Of a DNA stretch of 64,000 nucleotides, positions 1-12,810 are shown piece by piece. The stretch spans positions 122,001 through 186,000 of the forward strand of contig CM060732.1 in assembly GCA_030704615.1 (NCBI GenBank), given 5' to 3'. The notes under the pieces are model-generated. The model made no database searches, was not told the origin of the DNA, and was given only the letters and a program-made list of their open reading frames with translations. The stretch's first letter is position 1. Every line of letters starts with the position of its first letter. Both the position numbers and the translations under genes were made by a program. Source of the DNA: Takakia lepidozioides (taxonomy: Eukaryota > Streptophyta > Takakiopsida > Takakiales > Takakiaceae).

Positions 1-15
1 CCCCCGAATGTGCTT

Positions 16-45
16 GATTAAGGTGTCGTCAACGACACCTTAATC
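16..45. repeat. Perfect 14-bp-arm palindrome
   Basis: Arms at 16-29 and 32-45 (GATTAAGGTGTCGT and its exact complement) are separated by the dinucleotide CA. The core CGTCAACG and the outer TTAAG...CTTAA are shared with hairpins near 54.46 and 54.57 kb, so it is probably part of a dispersed palindromic repeat family rather than a terminator. Confidence 0.6.
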
Positions 46-519
46 TGGCTGGTCTTTTGGTGTGCTATTTGGGATGAATAGCATCTACAAATTACTCGGC
101 TTATGATTCGTTGTCATGTCCTTCTTCTAGGTGACCAAAAATCCATGCTGGGTAAATGCCAGGTCTTTTGTTGCAAAGCAAGGGGTCGGTTCATTAGCAA
201 GTTTTCAAAAAATAAAAATAAAATAAAAATAATTTTATTTTATTATTTTATTATTTTATTAGTCTGCTGGAGAGGTGCCAATCCGCTCGTCGGTCTGGAG
301 GGTCTGCTAGAAGGTTGGAGTCGGTCTGTTGGAGGGTCTGCCCAGTCCGCTAGAAGGTCCGCCACGGTAGATTAACAAGGACTTAGAAAAATTTCAGAAT
401 CTCGCCGACCTGGTGAATGGGCGGTGGGCTTATGAGCTCACCCCAAGGGTCGTACTGGCGGGGCCCGCCCGTGCATTCATGACCCTATTATTAAACAATG
501 AGAGGCTATAGAATCTCTC
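46..519. other. No gene seen
   Basis: The stretch has an AT-rich run near 205-262, then short degenerate repeats built on GGTCTG/GGTCCG near 275-365. The only open frame (103-375) runs through the AT tract and resembles nothing. Nothing supports a gene. Confidence 0.5.
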
Positions 520-3500
520 TTTAGATCTTAGATATCATAATGCAATATGACCATTTTGTGCTTCCTACTACTTTAAGTTCATCGTTGATATATAAGTTCA
601 TCGCTAGTTTATTGGTTTTTATGTTCTGATTATTACTTGTACTTTCAGTTCTCTATCAATGAAATATTGAGAATCAGCCAAAAATTATTGACTTGATGAA
701 TATGGATTGAAAATATAGTAACACAAATTAATACAACATCTTGTTAGTTTGGGTGGTATAGGGACCATAAATAAAAATTGCGTGTCAACAGAATACCATG
801 TTTGATCTATCACCGCAAGAATATCATTCGTCCAATACTTCTCTTGAGATATGGAAGGTCGCAATGACTCAAGAGATCCTATGCGCCACTAAGATGAGAC
901 ATGTATAATGGATATGAGCAGTTGTATAGAAGAGGAAGAAGTAGACTAGGATCTATACTCTATAGAATTAAAAACGGTGGAAGATAGAGAAGAGAAAAAA
1001 TGAAGACAAACATGTAAGTTACACATCATGTACACCAATGTTGTTCTGAAGCAATAAAGTTGATTGCATAATCCCCCATCAATTGATGCACTAGCCATAG
1101 TAGTTTTGTTACAATAATACTTGTTGCAGGATTCATATTTACACATAAACTGGGCAATAACAAAAGATTATAATGAGAACCAACATTCAATGTATGAGAA
1201 CGGTTGAAAGGATAATAAGAAGTAAATTTGCAAGAGGAGAGGAGGTGACACTTGAACGAAAGGCATAATAGGAGTTTAGCGATCCTTAATTTTTGACATT
1301 GATTTCTAGTCTTCTCTTTTGAGTAAACAAAAGCCAATAAATAATATAACAAAATTGTTCTAATGCCTCTTGAAAACATATTAATTGAAGCCCAAATGTG
1401 TGTTTATTTCAGCTTGAGCAAAGTACATGAAAAAAGAGGAGAAAAAAACAAGTAATAAATAATCCCCATTCTCATATCCCATTGTGTCGAAACATTATAT
1501 CGCCAAAATGTTGCTTACAACTATGAATCATATATCCATTGATAAATTTTGTGAATTCAAGAATTTGTACTTGGTCCGCACTACGACTTCAACATGATGA
1601 ATTTTCTAGAATACCGGCCGATGAAAATATGCTAAGATCTAATATGATACCACTGTAAGAGTATCAACTTATAAGAGTTCGTTATCCCTCACCTCTATCA
1701 AACGTACATCCCAATTTAAACATGATATTTTTGTAAGAGTATGACACAAAATCCTTTTATATAGTAATCTGATTTAATATCATGATCCGTTCGTTGGCTT
1801 ACATTGGACTTAAAAATGACTGTGGCACTGCTACAACTCTTTCCAAATTTGTAAGAAAATATTATAAAATTCCACAACCATTTTCTACTTGTGGATTGCG
1901 AATGTTCCCAAACGCTAGAATATTGGCCAAAGCGCTTTTCTACTTCTAGTTCATAATCTTGTATTTAAGACCCTAGGTCCCCATGACTAATCATGTTTCC
2001 AATCATTCCCACTTCACATTCCCAACCCCCCCCCCCCCCCCCCCCCCTTCGTATTTATGTAGACTGCCGAGTGTATACGTTTCAGAAATTCAATGCTTCA
2101 ATACATCAAACAAGTCAAAGATACTCAACTAGCTTTAAAAAAAAAAAAAAAAACACTTGTTCATTTTGCGGTATTATATGTCAAAAATACTGATAGTCTG
2201 GTGAAAATATATGGTTGAAAATATAATAACATCCATCAAATGTTCATATAATTAAACCGATTAGCACACATTCATTATCGTATGTATATATATATATGGC
2301 TTTGAAGCATCATACTTCAATGATTAACTATAATTTTAATGCAACATCACCATGGCTGGTGGTAAGACACTCGTGTAGAAGAGAAGAGATAATAAGAAGA
2401 TTCCGGCCGAAGCTGGCGTAACTAAGAGCCACTTTGCCTTGCGGCTATTGCCCCTTAACATAGGTGGGCCCTATGTAAAAATCGAGGCCCAGGGGATACC
2501 TTGGGGCAGATTGGGAGAACGGTAGTAGTGGTGAAGGGTGCCGCTTGGCACTCATGGGCCCATGGGCCCCATGGGTACCAGTGGTGCCTAGAGGCGTATG
2601 AGGTGCCTAGGAAGCGGGAGGGAGACTGGATTCGAGTTTGTCGTTTGTTGGTGATGATTGCAATGAGGGATCGGAGCGCGGTTAGGTGTATGGCTTTGAA
2701 ACATTTGTGAACAGATGTGATAGGGATTTGAAAATTATTTTGAAGGGTAGAGATGCTGGCATTATGGATGCCTCATCTGGTGCCAGCAGTTATGACAGTG
2801 AGTGGGCCGGTGCCCCACCCTCGTCGGCGGATGCCAACGATTAATGGTGCGTATTTTTTACGTTTTTCTAGAATAGAGACGTTAGGGAAGCGGTCGTGGT
2901 AGTATATGAATTCTATAAATTGTATGGTGATGATGGTGTAGGAGGGTAGGATTTTAACGGGGAGGCCCTGGACTATGAGGATGTCCGGGCATAGTTTAGC
3001 GGGGCATGTGCAGGACCCGCAAGGTTGACAGACATGGAAGGAGCCAAGTACGTACTGTATGGTCTGGAGGCCGACCCTGGTAGGTGCCAACGTTGATGAG
3101 TGTAAACCATCTGGTTGCACTACATTGTAAGAGAAGTGTGTGGATGTGCCATACGGTGTGATTATGACGAGCGATTCGCAACCCGTGGATGACAGGGTGT
3201 GGACATTCACTGAGAATACGAGGCCAGGTATCACGTTTAGCATGAAGGTGTGAGCAGAGTGGGCAGTGTGGGGATGGGAATAGGGTTGACCAGAAGGTGT
3301 GTTTGCGTTGATGGCCCATATATTGGGCGTATCTAAATTTGAGTGTTTGCCTTATTTTGTGCATTTAAGGTGGCTTTGGAGTTCCAGAAGTGGTTTGATA
3401 ATTTATGGTGCAGGACATTGGAAAGGGTCCATTTTTTGATATGAAGCTTGGTATGGCTGAGAGAGGTTGAGGCTTGTTTTTTGGCTTCTTTAGTGAGGGT

Positions 3501-4165
3501 TTTAAGGAGGTTGCGGATTGGACGAGGTGATGGAGGGTCAGGTACCGGGTAGATCATCTAAAAATGGTGTGCATGGCCGACGTGAATGAGGTAGACCGGT
3601 GGTTCAACTGAGGGTTTGGAGGCCCCCAGCTCGGCTAAGAGGGGCACTCGTGTATCAGCATGTCGGTCTGTGGTTTAAACACTTGTCATCTGTCTCTCTT
3701 ACCTTGGGGCTAATGCCTCCATGGCGAAGAAAGGGGTTTTTTTTTCCCCACCTCAAGGGCCAATTGCTTGGGCTGGTGTTTGTTTTGAATCTAAAAAGAA
3801 AAACAATAAGAAAAAAAAAAGATTGACCTACAGAATCATATTGAAGTTGGCACATATGTCAAAGTACTAAGTGATAAAAATGTGCCAATATGGCTATGTA
3901 CCTACATCAAACATGATACCACTGTAAGAGTATCAACGTATAAGAGTTTGATATATTAAATATCTATCAAACAGACATCCCAACTTCGACATGATACCTT
4001 TATAAGAGTATCGACAAAATATTATTTTCAATAATTCTCAAGATGGATGGTTGTTATCATTTCATCCAAACCCTTCAAAAACTTCACAGATTTGTGTTCC
4101 TAATAATAAATATGTATCCTCTTCCACATTGAACGACAAAGATTTTTGGGATTTAAGGACTTTTT
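520..4165. repeat. Left arm of a giant inverted repeat
   Basis: The sequence recurs as a diverged reverse complement in 11,720-15,325. Matching landmarks, outermost first: 535-690 with 15,155-15,290; 820-1,140 with 14,470-14,770; 1,180-1,400 with 13,710-13,850; 1,640-1,830 with 13,300-13,480; 1,990-2,100 with 13,030-13,140; 2,210-2,370 with 12,230-12,400; 3,645-3,790 with 12,050-12,230; 3,850-4,140 with 11,730-12,040. Similarity by eye is roughly 75-85 percent with many indels. A LINE fragment at 2,378-3,644 interrupts this arm only. The arm also carries an internal direct repeat (1,640-1,780 and 3,890-4,030, sharing ATGATACCACTGTAAGAGTA). A 22-base C run lies at 2,026-2,047. No reading frame is conserved between the arms. 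It may be a palindromic duplication or two opposite copies of an old non-coding transposon. Confidence 0.75.
2378..3644 (-). mobile_element. 5'-truncated LINE, CCHC plus endonuclease-like C-terminus
   Basis: Minus-strand frames at 3,557-3,333, 3,364-2,996 and 3,243-2,773 together read like the C-terminal part of a plant non-LTR retrotransposon, broken by frameshifts. In order they show a basic segment, a Cys/His knuckle (CPLCSHLHAK, later H and C), a PDI motif, then FIEFIYYHDRF with a following lysine-rich KYAPLI. The last elements fit a PD-(D/E)xK endonuclease-like fold as in R2/Dualen-type LINEs; that assignment is from memory of the families. The insertion is flanked by a 10-bp duplication CACTCGTGTA (2,368-2,377 and 3,645-3,654), and the right arm of the inverted repeat shows the empty site. 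The 3' end is on the low-coordinate side and shares CCGGCCGAA...GGCGTAACTAAGAGCC with a second copy at 57,112. No RT domain remains. Confidence 0.72.
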
Positions 4166-7100
4166 GGATTGGGTAGCAGTTGTCTTTTTGGGTGGAGGTT
4201 AGGTAACAAGATCATGTCCAGTTGAAATCATTTTGCATCTGTCTCAGCTTTTGAATCGACTTTTCTATCAGGGGCCAATGGTTTTTTCAGCTTTGGGCCC
4301 ATGTCACCCATCTAACTTAGGGTAATGTTTTTTTTAGATTATATTTAAAGGAAACCTGGGAGTGCCTGCTTACATTTTAGACCCTTGAGAAGGGGAAAAA
4401 TCAACCCCTTTTAAGATAAGGCATTGGGCACACAAGGGGAAACGTCAACCCCAGACCAACCGGTCAGGACCAAAGTGGTATGATTTGAACCCTGCAAGGG
4501 TGACACACAGTGCACTTATCCAACCGAGCTACCAACCCTAGGTAGGTAACTTATGTGGCTCGTTTTTCTTTTCAAATAAAATACAATGTATGGGATAGAC
4601 CAAAATATATTGCTGAGGGAAAAATAACCTCACATGACAAGCCATGGAGGCTGAGAAAGGGGACACTGCCTTGGAAAAGATCTAAAAAAAAATCCTTAAA
4701 AAATAAAAAAAAATTGTGGCTCGTTTTTGATACAACAACTAGATTTGGATTATGAATGTTGTTTACATGATTTCTCTTTTATCTTTGTTTTTGATTGGTT
4801 TAGATTTCAAATTGTTTGGATTTTCATTTGTAATGTTTTCATGAAAAAAATATTGTTGTTTTTTTTAATGCATAAATTGTTCTGGCGTTCATAATTTATT
4901 TTGTCTTTATTTAAAGCATATCTTGCAATTTGAAGTGTTGCACATGCCCAAATTTTCGAGGTTTACTGTGGACATTAACATTTTGATATAATTCAGGATA
5001 ACGACCATATATCCGAAGATGCATTCTTGAAAAAAACGTTGTGCAGAGATTCCTTCTAGCTGATTAAACTCATACAACATAGTCTTGCAGGGCCTAAAAC
5101 TGGTATATTCACCATATATGTGGTGGTACATGTCCCAGTAGAGCATTGCCAGGCAAGTATTTGCCACTCATGGATATGAATTATGTCTGGTTAGGTTCTT
5201 GTGATCTGTGTGTATAAGAAGAACGATAAAAGTGGGGTGAGATAGATGGGTTAGTGGTCTTAAATGAACAAAGTTCCTAAGGTTGAATGTTTGGGCCTCT
5301 GGACTGCAGCAATATCAAACTAGCCACACTTTTGTCTGAACAATCTTTACACTATCTAGTATATAAACTTCACGAGCCCATGATAGAGTGAAACTACTCG
5401 TTTCACTTCAAACCTGCCAAATCACTCAAATACACTAGTCAGGACTGGATCCCCAAGTTCAAGTTGGAGGCACTTGAGAGATTGATGTGTGTTGATATCT
5501 CACATTTTTTGTCTACACATCGTTTAGTACCAGCACCACATTTAGGTAGACAACAATATTTTTCAACTACAAATGCAACAACAATGTGCACTAAAGAGGA
5601 CATTTCGCAAAGCATACAGGTGCCAACTTACGAGGGGCTGAATGGTGCTAAGATGGCGACGCATAGCGGATACGATTCAAGGTCTACAAATTGAAAACCC
5701 CGATCTGTCCCTCTTAGTCTTATTTAGACGCGAAATCTCATTTGAAACCTTCTCTAGGCCACAGACCCAGCTTCGAGCTTCCACGGGGCATGATGAATAT
5801 CTTATTCTACCTGTAAGAAAAATATGACATAATATAATCCGACTTTTACAAAAGGCTCCAATGCACTTCCATTCAGTGTAAAGACTTGCTCCGTTTACTA
5901 GTTTGGATGGTAAAGAGTGAGGCTGCATTATATTTTGTCATACCCAAGAGGATTAATTGGTTGCATGCTTGGAATATGATAAACTACAGGCTGGTCCATC
6001 AAGATGCTTGTGTATACATATCTTGGATCTGTAATGTGGCAAGTTGTTCTTACATGCCCATGATATCTTGCATGATGCATATCTTGGGATAATTACGGAT
6101 GATATAATCTGAGGCTGCAATTTAACTTGTATTGTGCAAGAGGGTCACTTGGGTACATGTCAGGAATCTAAAAAACCCTACACACTCGTGGGCGAACATT
6201 AAAAAATGATTTTCTTTTCTCCCCATGGTTTTCAGAGTCTATGAAAACAACCATCAAGTCTGTACCAACAACCATCAAGTCTGTACCAACGCTACCCAAA
6301 ACAACCAACCACCCATCAAGGCACCTACATCTCGGAAAAACTGCAAGTAAATCCATAGATACCTTCACAAGTAGGATTGTAGAACGTTGCAAGACAATCT
6401 CAGACAGTATTGAATGAGATGCTTCCAGCAACTATAAGATACCGTGAATCAATCAGCTTCCTTCCATTAAAGGAGCCTCCATGCGGCCTGCATGCATTGC
6501 CTTGAGCTCATTCCAAAGAAGCCCCTACTCTACAATGTTACATCTCTCGGAAACCCATCTTCTCATTATTTGCCCTCAATTTCCCCTTCCATTTGTCTGC
6601 TTTGCCAGAAACAGATTGGAGAAAAATTTCCATGGATAACTACTACAAAATCCAACAATCAGAACAGACTCTCATGCCAAACTAATGCAGGCCATCCTTT
6701 ATCATGCCATCCAGCACGTCATCTTCCTTCCTTCCTGCGTACCATCAGTGGTTTACCGCTTAACAGGTTACTATCTGGTGAAGTCCCTTTGTAGATGAAA
6801 TTCTTCACACATCAGTACATGCAGTAGCCTTATGGCCATTGATCCCACAGGATACAATGCGTTGTACCCAATGCGTTGTGGGCAAAGCAACAAGGGTGCC
6901 GATGATTGCTACCATTGTGACTAGCTGGCCAACCTGTAATGCATCAGCCACCTTCCTATTTCGGCCCCCAACTGTCATAATCCCACAGACTTGTCATATG
7001 TATGGACACAAACAACAGGATTAAATAAGTGAAGACTCAATCCCTAGAGGACATTTTACCCAAGCTGGTCAAGAATGAGTTATGGTTGCAAATGGGTATG

Positions 7101-7512
7101 CTTGGGCTATGTCATCTGTCAGGTTAGGTTACCTGTACAGTGCAGACCTTGTGTCTGTTTCATCGGCTGTGATGTGTTTCCATACAACTGTAGTATGCCT
7201 ATAATAGACTATTTTGTAGACTCCGGCGTGGTCTATTTGATCCAGGCCTTCTATTATGAGTGATGCTACAAGTGAATGGTTCCCTTAGAATACAGACAGT
7301 TAGGACACACCAGCCTAGCTTGTCCACTTCACATTTTCACAGCCTCTGGTTGCATTTGACTACTCAGCCCATTGTTACACTATTCCACACAAGAGCTGCA
7401 GCAACTAGGCCATAACTATGTCTCATTCTGGCAGATGCCACAATCAAGTCCAACCCCATTTTTGCGAGACAAAGTGTTGTATGTGAGAAATGGAGAAGGA
7501 AGAATGAATTAC
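4166..7512. other. Centre of inverted repeat, no gene recognised
   Basis: Short open frames occur (for example 5,464-5,694 and 5,886-6,092), but none has recognisable motifs or consistent splice context. At 6,245-6,290 a 21-bp unit is duplicated in tandem (AACCATCAAGTCTGTACC twice). The part from about 6.2 to 7.5 kb could contain 3' sequence or introns of the broken dehydrogenase gene that follows on the minus strand, but I could not identify its missing C-terminal exons. Confidence 0.4.
4474..4538 (-). repeat. tRNA-derived (SINE-like) sequence
   Basis: Read on the minus strand it starts GGTTGGTAGCTCGGTTGGAT, an A-box-like D-arm, and continues to GGGTTCAAATC, a B-box-like T-arm. The acceptor ends do not pair and there is no proper anticodon arm, so it is a tRNA relic or SINE head rather than a working tRNA gene. 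Confidence 0.5.
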
Positions 7513-8542
7513 AGCAGGTGGTGATGAGGTCTGCAACACCACAGCTCTCAAAGAAAGTGGCATCCTTGACTGATGGAAAAAGAAGCTTGGACAATTTTCG
7601 CATCTCAAGCAGTCCTATCCGCATGATTGCTGCCTGCAGCTCCTCACAAGCCCATGCCATCAACCATCATCAGCTCAGCAAGCAGTGTAGATTGTTTACC
7701 ATTTTGAACCCCTCTCTTGACTTCCAATCAAAGTGTTTGCCCATCAGGCGTGGATGTTTCTTTTCTAGACCTTGAGCTGAACACTTCCCATTCTGTCGGC
7801 ACCCATGTTGGGCAATCTGACAGGTTAACTGTCCGGTTATGGGGCCCTTAGTTATTCCAGGACTAGTGGTTAAAAGTACTATTAGTGCACCTTGCTGTTG
7901 TTGCGCATGTCCAAGCCATCCACAAGGCCTGCAGAAACCCACAATCCCATCATCAGGTTAGTACGACTGGTAGCAAAACATTTCACTCCAGTTGTATTTG
8001 CCAAACGCAATCTAACCGCTGTCAGTAGATGTCCACTGTAGACATACTTTCTCTAGTCACTCAAGGTAAAGTCCTAGCCATCGAAGATATAGACATCCTC
8101 AGGCACCCAAGATATACCAGCTGCTATGGCCACCACATTCTTCAGTGTCCCACACAGCTCCACGCCTTCTACATCTTGCACCTGCAACTCAGCAATTGGT
8201 TTCCAATAAGAATGTGATGTTGCATGGACATTATACTCCCCCCAGCAACCATAATAGGGCATTGCTGCGAGATGCCAGGATTTCACAACAGGCCCCAGCT
8301 CTATACTCAATCCAAGCTCACTCTAAGTGGAGACTATCAACAAAACTCAAATGTGTTTTCACAGCTCCTACACAAATAGTGAACAGTAACAATTAAAGAA
8401 GAAAGCCCAAAGATTCAGGTCTCAAGGAACTCACGGCGGTGACTTGGAAGTAAGGTGTGCCAAAGATTTTGACCCACTTGTCTGCTGTGCTTTTCTCTGA
8501 CCTCTACCCCACAGTTGCTTCACTAAACTTCTCCACAGCCAC
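7513..8542 (-). pseudogene. Broken NAD-dependent glycerol-3-phosphate dehydrogenase gene
   Basis: Three consecutive minus-strand exons match plant NAD-GPDH, which interconverts dihydroxyacetone phosphate and glycerol 3-phosphate. Exon at 8,542-8,435 encodes VAVEKFSEATVG, a stop, then the segment ending FGTPYFQVTA; it has AG and GT borders. Exon at 8,181-8,118 encodes VQDVEGVELCGTLKN followed by VVAIAA, including the conserved GTLKN substrate/catalytic region. Exon at about 7,672-7,513 encodes a VDGMGL stretch, then in another frame AAIMRIGL and FFESCGVADLITTC. Phases of the first two exons fit exactly. Defects: TAG replaces a tyrosine codon in the first exon, and a frameshift separates VDGMGL from AAIMRIG. 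The N-terminal NAD-binding exons and the C-terminus were not found. Retained introns mean it is not a processed copy; it is a decayed or partly captured gene. Confidence 0.85.
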
Positions 8543-8980
8543 CTGCACAAGCACAGACTGTGTTCAGAGTTGTGGACACATTGATAGGAAGCTGAATATT
8601 GAAACCATGAAGACAAGCTGTGGCTCCCACATATCTGTGTTCTTTGACAATACTGCAGAGCTTGGAAGGAAGCCTAAATAGGGACGTAGTTCCCAGTGAA
8701 CAAATCCTACATGGGAGACTCTTTGTGAACTAGTAAAGCCAGATTTAAATCAAGACTCAATTCCAGTTACTGACAAAGATAGCCTATGTTGCAGGTACCA
8801 CCCACAGAAATCTTAAAAGTCGCAAAAAGTCTATACCTCATAGGCGTCCAAGGCCTCCATTGCATGCCCCTTGCTAAGCATATCCAGCGATCATTGTGTT
8901 CCACAACTCCACATCTCGTTCAGCCATATTTGGCATACACGCCCACCAAAGAACTTTTCAAAATGACATGTATGTTGTAC

Positions 8981-9230
8981 AATTCCAACTTCAATGTGTC
9001 ACTGTAAACGGCTGTAAACCTCTTCGCCCTTTTCCAGGCTGCCAGGCATGCGCATACTGCATTGAGACAAATGAACATGAGGTCCCTGGTTGGGGTAATT
9101 CATAACGGCAGTGCTTAGATTACCAAACATGGTAAAATCCAGCTCCGACGATGTCACCATGAACCTCTCGCCCATGCTGCCAGGCTTGCACATGCATTGC
9201 AAACACAAATGAACGTGACCAGGTTGGGCT
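8981..9230. repeat. Degenerate ~95-bp repeat, units 1-2
   Basis: Two diverged units (about 8,981-9,095 and 9,137-9,230) share the order: CCAGCT..GACRATGTCAC, then CCTCTTYGCCC, then GCTGCCAGGC, then GCAT..CATTG, then ACAAATGAACRTGA. Further units occur at 10.4-10.9 kb. The segment just before (8,838-8,950) is also duplicated at 10,932-11,030. Origin unknown. Confidence 0.55.
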
Positions 9231-9299
9231 TCAGGGAAGTGTTCACAGTGACATCTAGAACAATTCCAGCTTTGACGATAGCAACATGAATTTGGTTGT

Positions 9300-10400
9300 C
9301 CTTTTGTAGGGCTGCCAGCTGCTGCTTCTCCTAGCAACAAAATAAAAGAAAAATAAAACGAGGGGCTGAGAGCAGCAGCAGCTGCTGCTGTCTCCCTCCC
9401 TTGGCTCACTAGGCAAAGACAAGGGGAGGGAGACAGCAACTGCTGCCCTCAGCTACCAAGTACAAAAATAAATAAACAAAATTTGGGGGTGGGGAAGGGG
9501 GGGTGTGGAGGGGTGGGTGAGGTAAGTAGCTGCTACTTATGTCTCCCAGCGACAAAACAAGACAAAAAAGTAAGAGTGGCAACAGCTGCTACTGTCCCCC
9601 TCCCTCAGCTTACTCAGCATTGTGCTGAGACGGGAACTTCATGTAGACTGCTATACTATGAAAATTGACAAAGATCTCAAAACGACAATCAATGCAAAGA
9701 TATTAACCAGCTTGTAAAGGCTGAGAATTTAGTTTATTGGAAAAAGTTGTACCAAGACATTAACTTGAACCACCATGGTGGTAATGATAAGAGATTCCAT
9801 TGGCCTTACAGAGTTTGTACAGGCCGTAGAATGGCTAGCACAGGCAACCTGAAGACAATCTCCATTTTGTAATACATTGTCCATGCTATTCTCACCAGAG
9901 AATGATCCTCTTCAGGAATATGAAGGACTGCACATCCATTCACCAACTTTGAAAATCTTCAGACTGAGCCTAGAGCCCTTATCTTCTGGGGTCTAATTGT
10001 TGGGCAGTCCACACACAACAAGTTGATTCTTATGTGGAGGGCTTTCTAGAGGAAATGTAAAAAGGTTGAACAAAATGCTGGTGGCAGGGTCTATGGCCAC
10101 AAGGTTATGACAAACCACATCGATGAGTACATTCTCTCCCTCCCTCCCCCATATGTTTCTAAACCAAATCCCCTAACCCCCAACCCCTTTGCTGCTCTCT
10201 CCTACACCTTGATAACTGACGTGCAGTCAGCAGGGTAAGAGAGAGGAGCAAGGGGGGAGAGGGAAAGAGAAAATACGAAAGGGGCTGGCTACTCCCTGCC
10301 CCTGATGAGCAGCACAAGGGAGAGGGAGAGACGGCCAGCCGCAGGGGGAGATTCATAAACAAACGTAAACGAATCTGACCTGGTCTGGTCTAGCAAACGA
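9300..10400. other. Low-complexity purine/pyrimidine tracts
   Basis: The region holds CAG/CTG-rich and GGGAGG/CTCCCTCC-rich tracts (9,310-9,440, 9,480-9,620, 10,135-10,345) in partly opposite orientation. Open frames here, such as minus 9,439-8,999, are compositional. No gene is supported. Confidence 0.45.
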
Positions 10401-10905
10401 ATCTGGTGTTTTGACAACGTTACCATGGACCTGCCTATTTCTATTGCTTCCAGGATCGCACATGCATTACGAACACAAACGAACATGACCTGGTCAAGCT
10501 TCAACCTTTCCGGCATCATAATTTTCTTGTTCATAGGCACAATCAGCCATCTCCACATTGCATTAGATTCTGTACGCACCGAGCAAGGCCCTCCAAACCA
10601 CACCCATATTGCATATATCTTGCAATCATAGTACTGTATGCACCATATCTCGCTTGAACTACATATTGTGAAAGGCTTACATGTCCACAAGGGTACTGGT
10701 GAGATGGACACCTGGCACAATCCCAGCTTTGACAACGTCACCCCATGGACCTCTTTGCCCTTTTCTAGGACTGCCTGCAGGCTCGCCCACGCATTACACC
10801 TGGTTCAATCCCAGCTTTGACAACGTCACCCCATGGACCTCTTTGCTCTTTTGTAGGACTGCTGCAGGCTCACAAACGCATTACAAACATGACCTGGTCC
10901 AGCTT
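10401..10905. repeat. Degenerate ~95-bp repeat, units 3-5
   Basis: Units start near 10,401, 10,719 and 10,808. The last two are nearly identical over AGCTTTGACAACGTCACCCC and the following ATGGACCTCTTTGC. Each unit contains a TTTTNTAGGACTGC-like element that resembles a 3' splice site, so the units might derive from a repeated exon-intron segment, but no protein frame persists across them. Confidence 0.55.
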
Positions 10906-11719
10906 CAATCCTTCCTGCATCTATTGCTGATCATAGGTCTCAAAAGCCTCCATCCCGCGCCCTGTTGTGCATGCCCTACAATTATCACGTTCCACAACAC
11001 CACATCTTGTTTAGCCATATTGTCGAACATGCTCTTCGCATCCTCAAATTTCAATGCTTGAACATTTGGCATACATTTAAGGCAGTGTTCAGGAATGCTC
11101 TCAGGGAAGATGTGACCTCCTTCAGCATGCCCTACCTGCTACTGCTGACCATGTCGTAGGTAGGGACTACAATTGAACGTAATCGGCATATGCATTGCAA
11201 CTGCCCAGGTAGCCACCCAGAATAGCAACATCGTCCTGAAATGGTACAAAAAATCACTGTTGTTAGAGAATGCAGGAAAAATGTACTCGTAAGACGTTGT
11301 TTGCCGTAGCGTTGTCCGAGGTATGTCTGTCTCTTCGCATCCTGCGCTCAATTTGAGTGGAACACAAAGGGACAGAAACTACCTTTGTCATTCGCTGACA
11401 GCGGTAGTATGACTTACCTTGTCCGAGTTTTCCAGATATCCTCTTCAGACAAGTGTGTGTGGTTTGCCCAATAAGTAGGCCCCAAAAGGGCCTGGGCTTT
11501 TGGCTCAGCCTCGAGACTTTCAAAGTTGGTAAACGGAGGTTTAGGCACAATTCCCTTGATGGATTTGAAGAGGGCCTCTGTCTCTCATGAGAGTACCCAG
11601 GACAATGAATCAGAAAATGAATATTGTCTTCAATTAATTTACCCCAGTTTGCAAATGTATTTCAAAATTGCATGGAGAAAATGGTTTGACCACAAAATTC
11701 GACCAGTAGAATAATCCCA
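10906..11719. other. No gene recognised
   Basis: Apart from the duplicate of 8,838-8,950 at 10,932-11,030, nothing recognisable is seen. Frames on both strands are short and lack motifs. Confidence 0.4.
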
Positions 11720-12774
11720 ACATCCCAACAATCTTTGTCGTTGAATCAGATAGGAGATGAATTTTTATTTCCACGCAACTAAATCTGTGTGGTTTTGAAG
11801 GGTGTGGATGACAGGATATGAACCATCCATCTTGAGAATGATTGAAAATAACAATAGATACTCTTGCAAAGGTATCATATTGAAATTGGGATGTGTGTTT
11901 GATAGGGGTTTAATATATGAAACTCTTATAAGTTGATACTCTTATAGTGGTATCATGTTTGGTATATGTACATAGCCATATTGGCACATTTTTATCAGTT
12001 ACCATTCTGACATGTGTGTGTCAAATTTGATATGATTATTTTGTAGGTCAGCATTTTTATTTTATTGTTTTCCGTTTGGTTTCAAAAGGAACACCAGCCC
12101 TAGCAAGAGGGCCTTGAGGGGGGGAACATAATCCCCCTTTCTTAGCCATGGAGGCATTATAAGGGTGGAGACCCAGCCCAAAGGTGAGAGAGGCAAATGA
12201 CAACTGTCAGAACCATATTAGACCGACAGACCAATACACGAGTGCCTAACCACCGGCCACAGTCATGTTGTGTTAAAATTATAGTTAATCACTGAAGTAT
12301 AAAATGTTTTAAAAGCCGTATATATGTATATGTGTGTGTGTTGAACGGTTTAATTTTAGGAATATTGGATGGATGTTATTATATTTTGAACCATTCCCAT
12401 ACATTGAATGATGGTTTCTATTATAAATTTTTGCTAGTTTTTTAAAGTATTTGTACAGATATGAACCTTGCAACAAGGGTTACTTAAGTAATTTGGGGAT
12501 CTCAAGATTATTTATTTATTTTTAGTCCAACTCTTTTTTATTTTTTACCTCTTATAACAGGTGGACACCTTCATGACACACCAGACGGTGGTTTGAACCC
12601 ACAACCACATCCAACGTGGTATGTGCCCATTACCACTGGGCTACATGCTGGTTGTTACTCAAGATTAGTGTGAACAGAATACATAGATTTGGATTGTTTT
12701 ATTTTAAAACTTTTAAATTAAATGTGCAAGTAGTGATGTTGCATTCTTGTTCAGATTGGAAGGGGTATCAAAAA

Positions 12775-12810
<36 letters not shown>

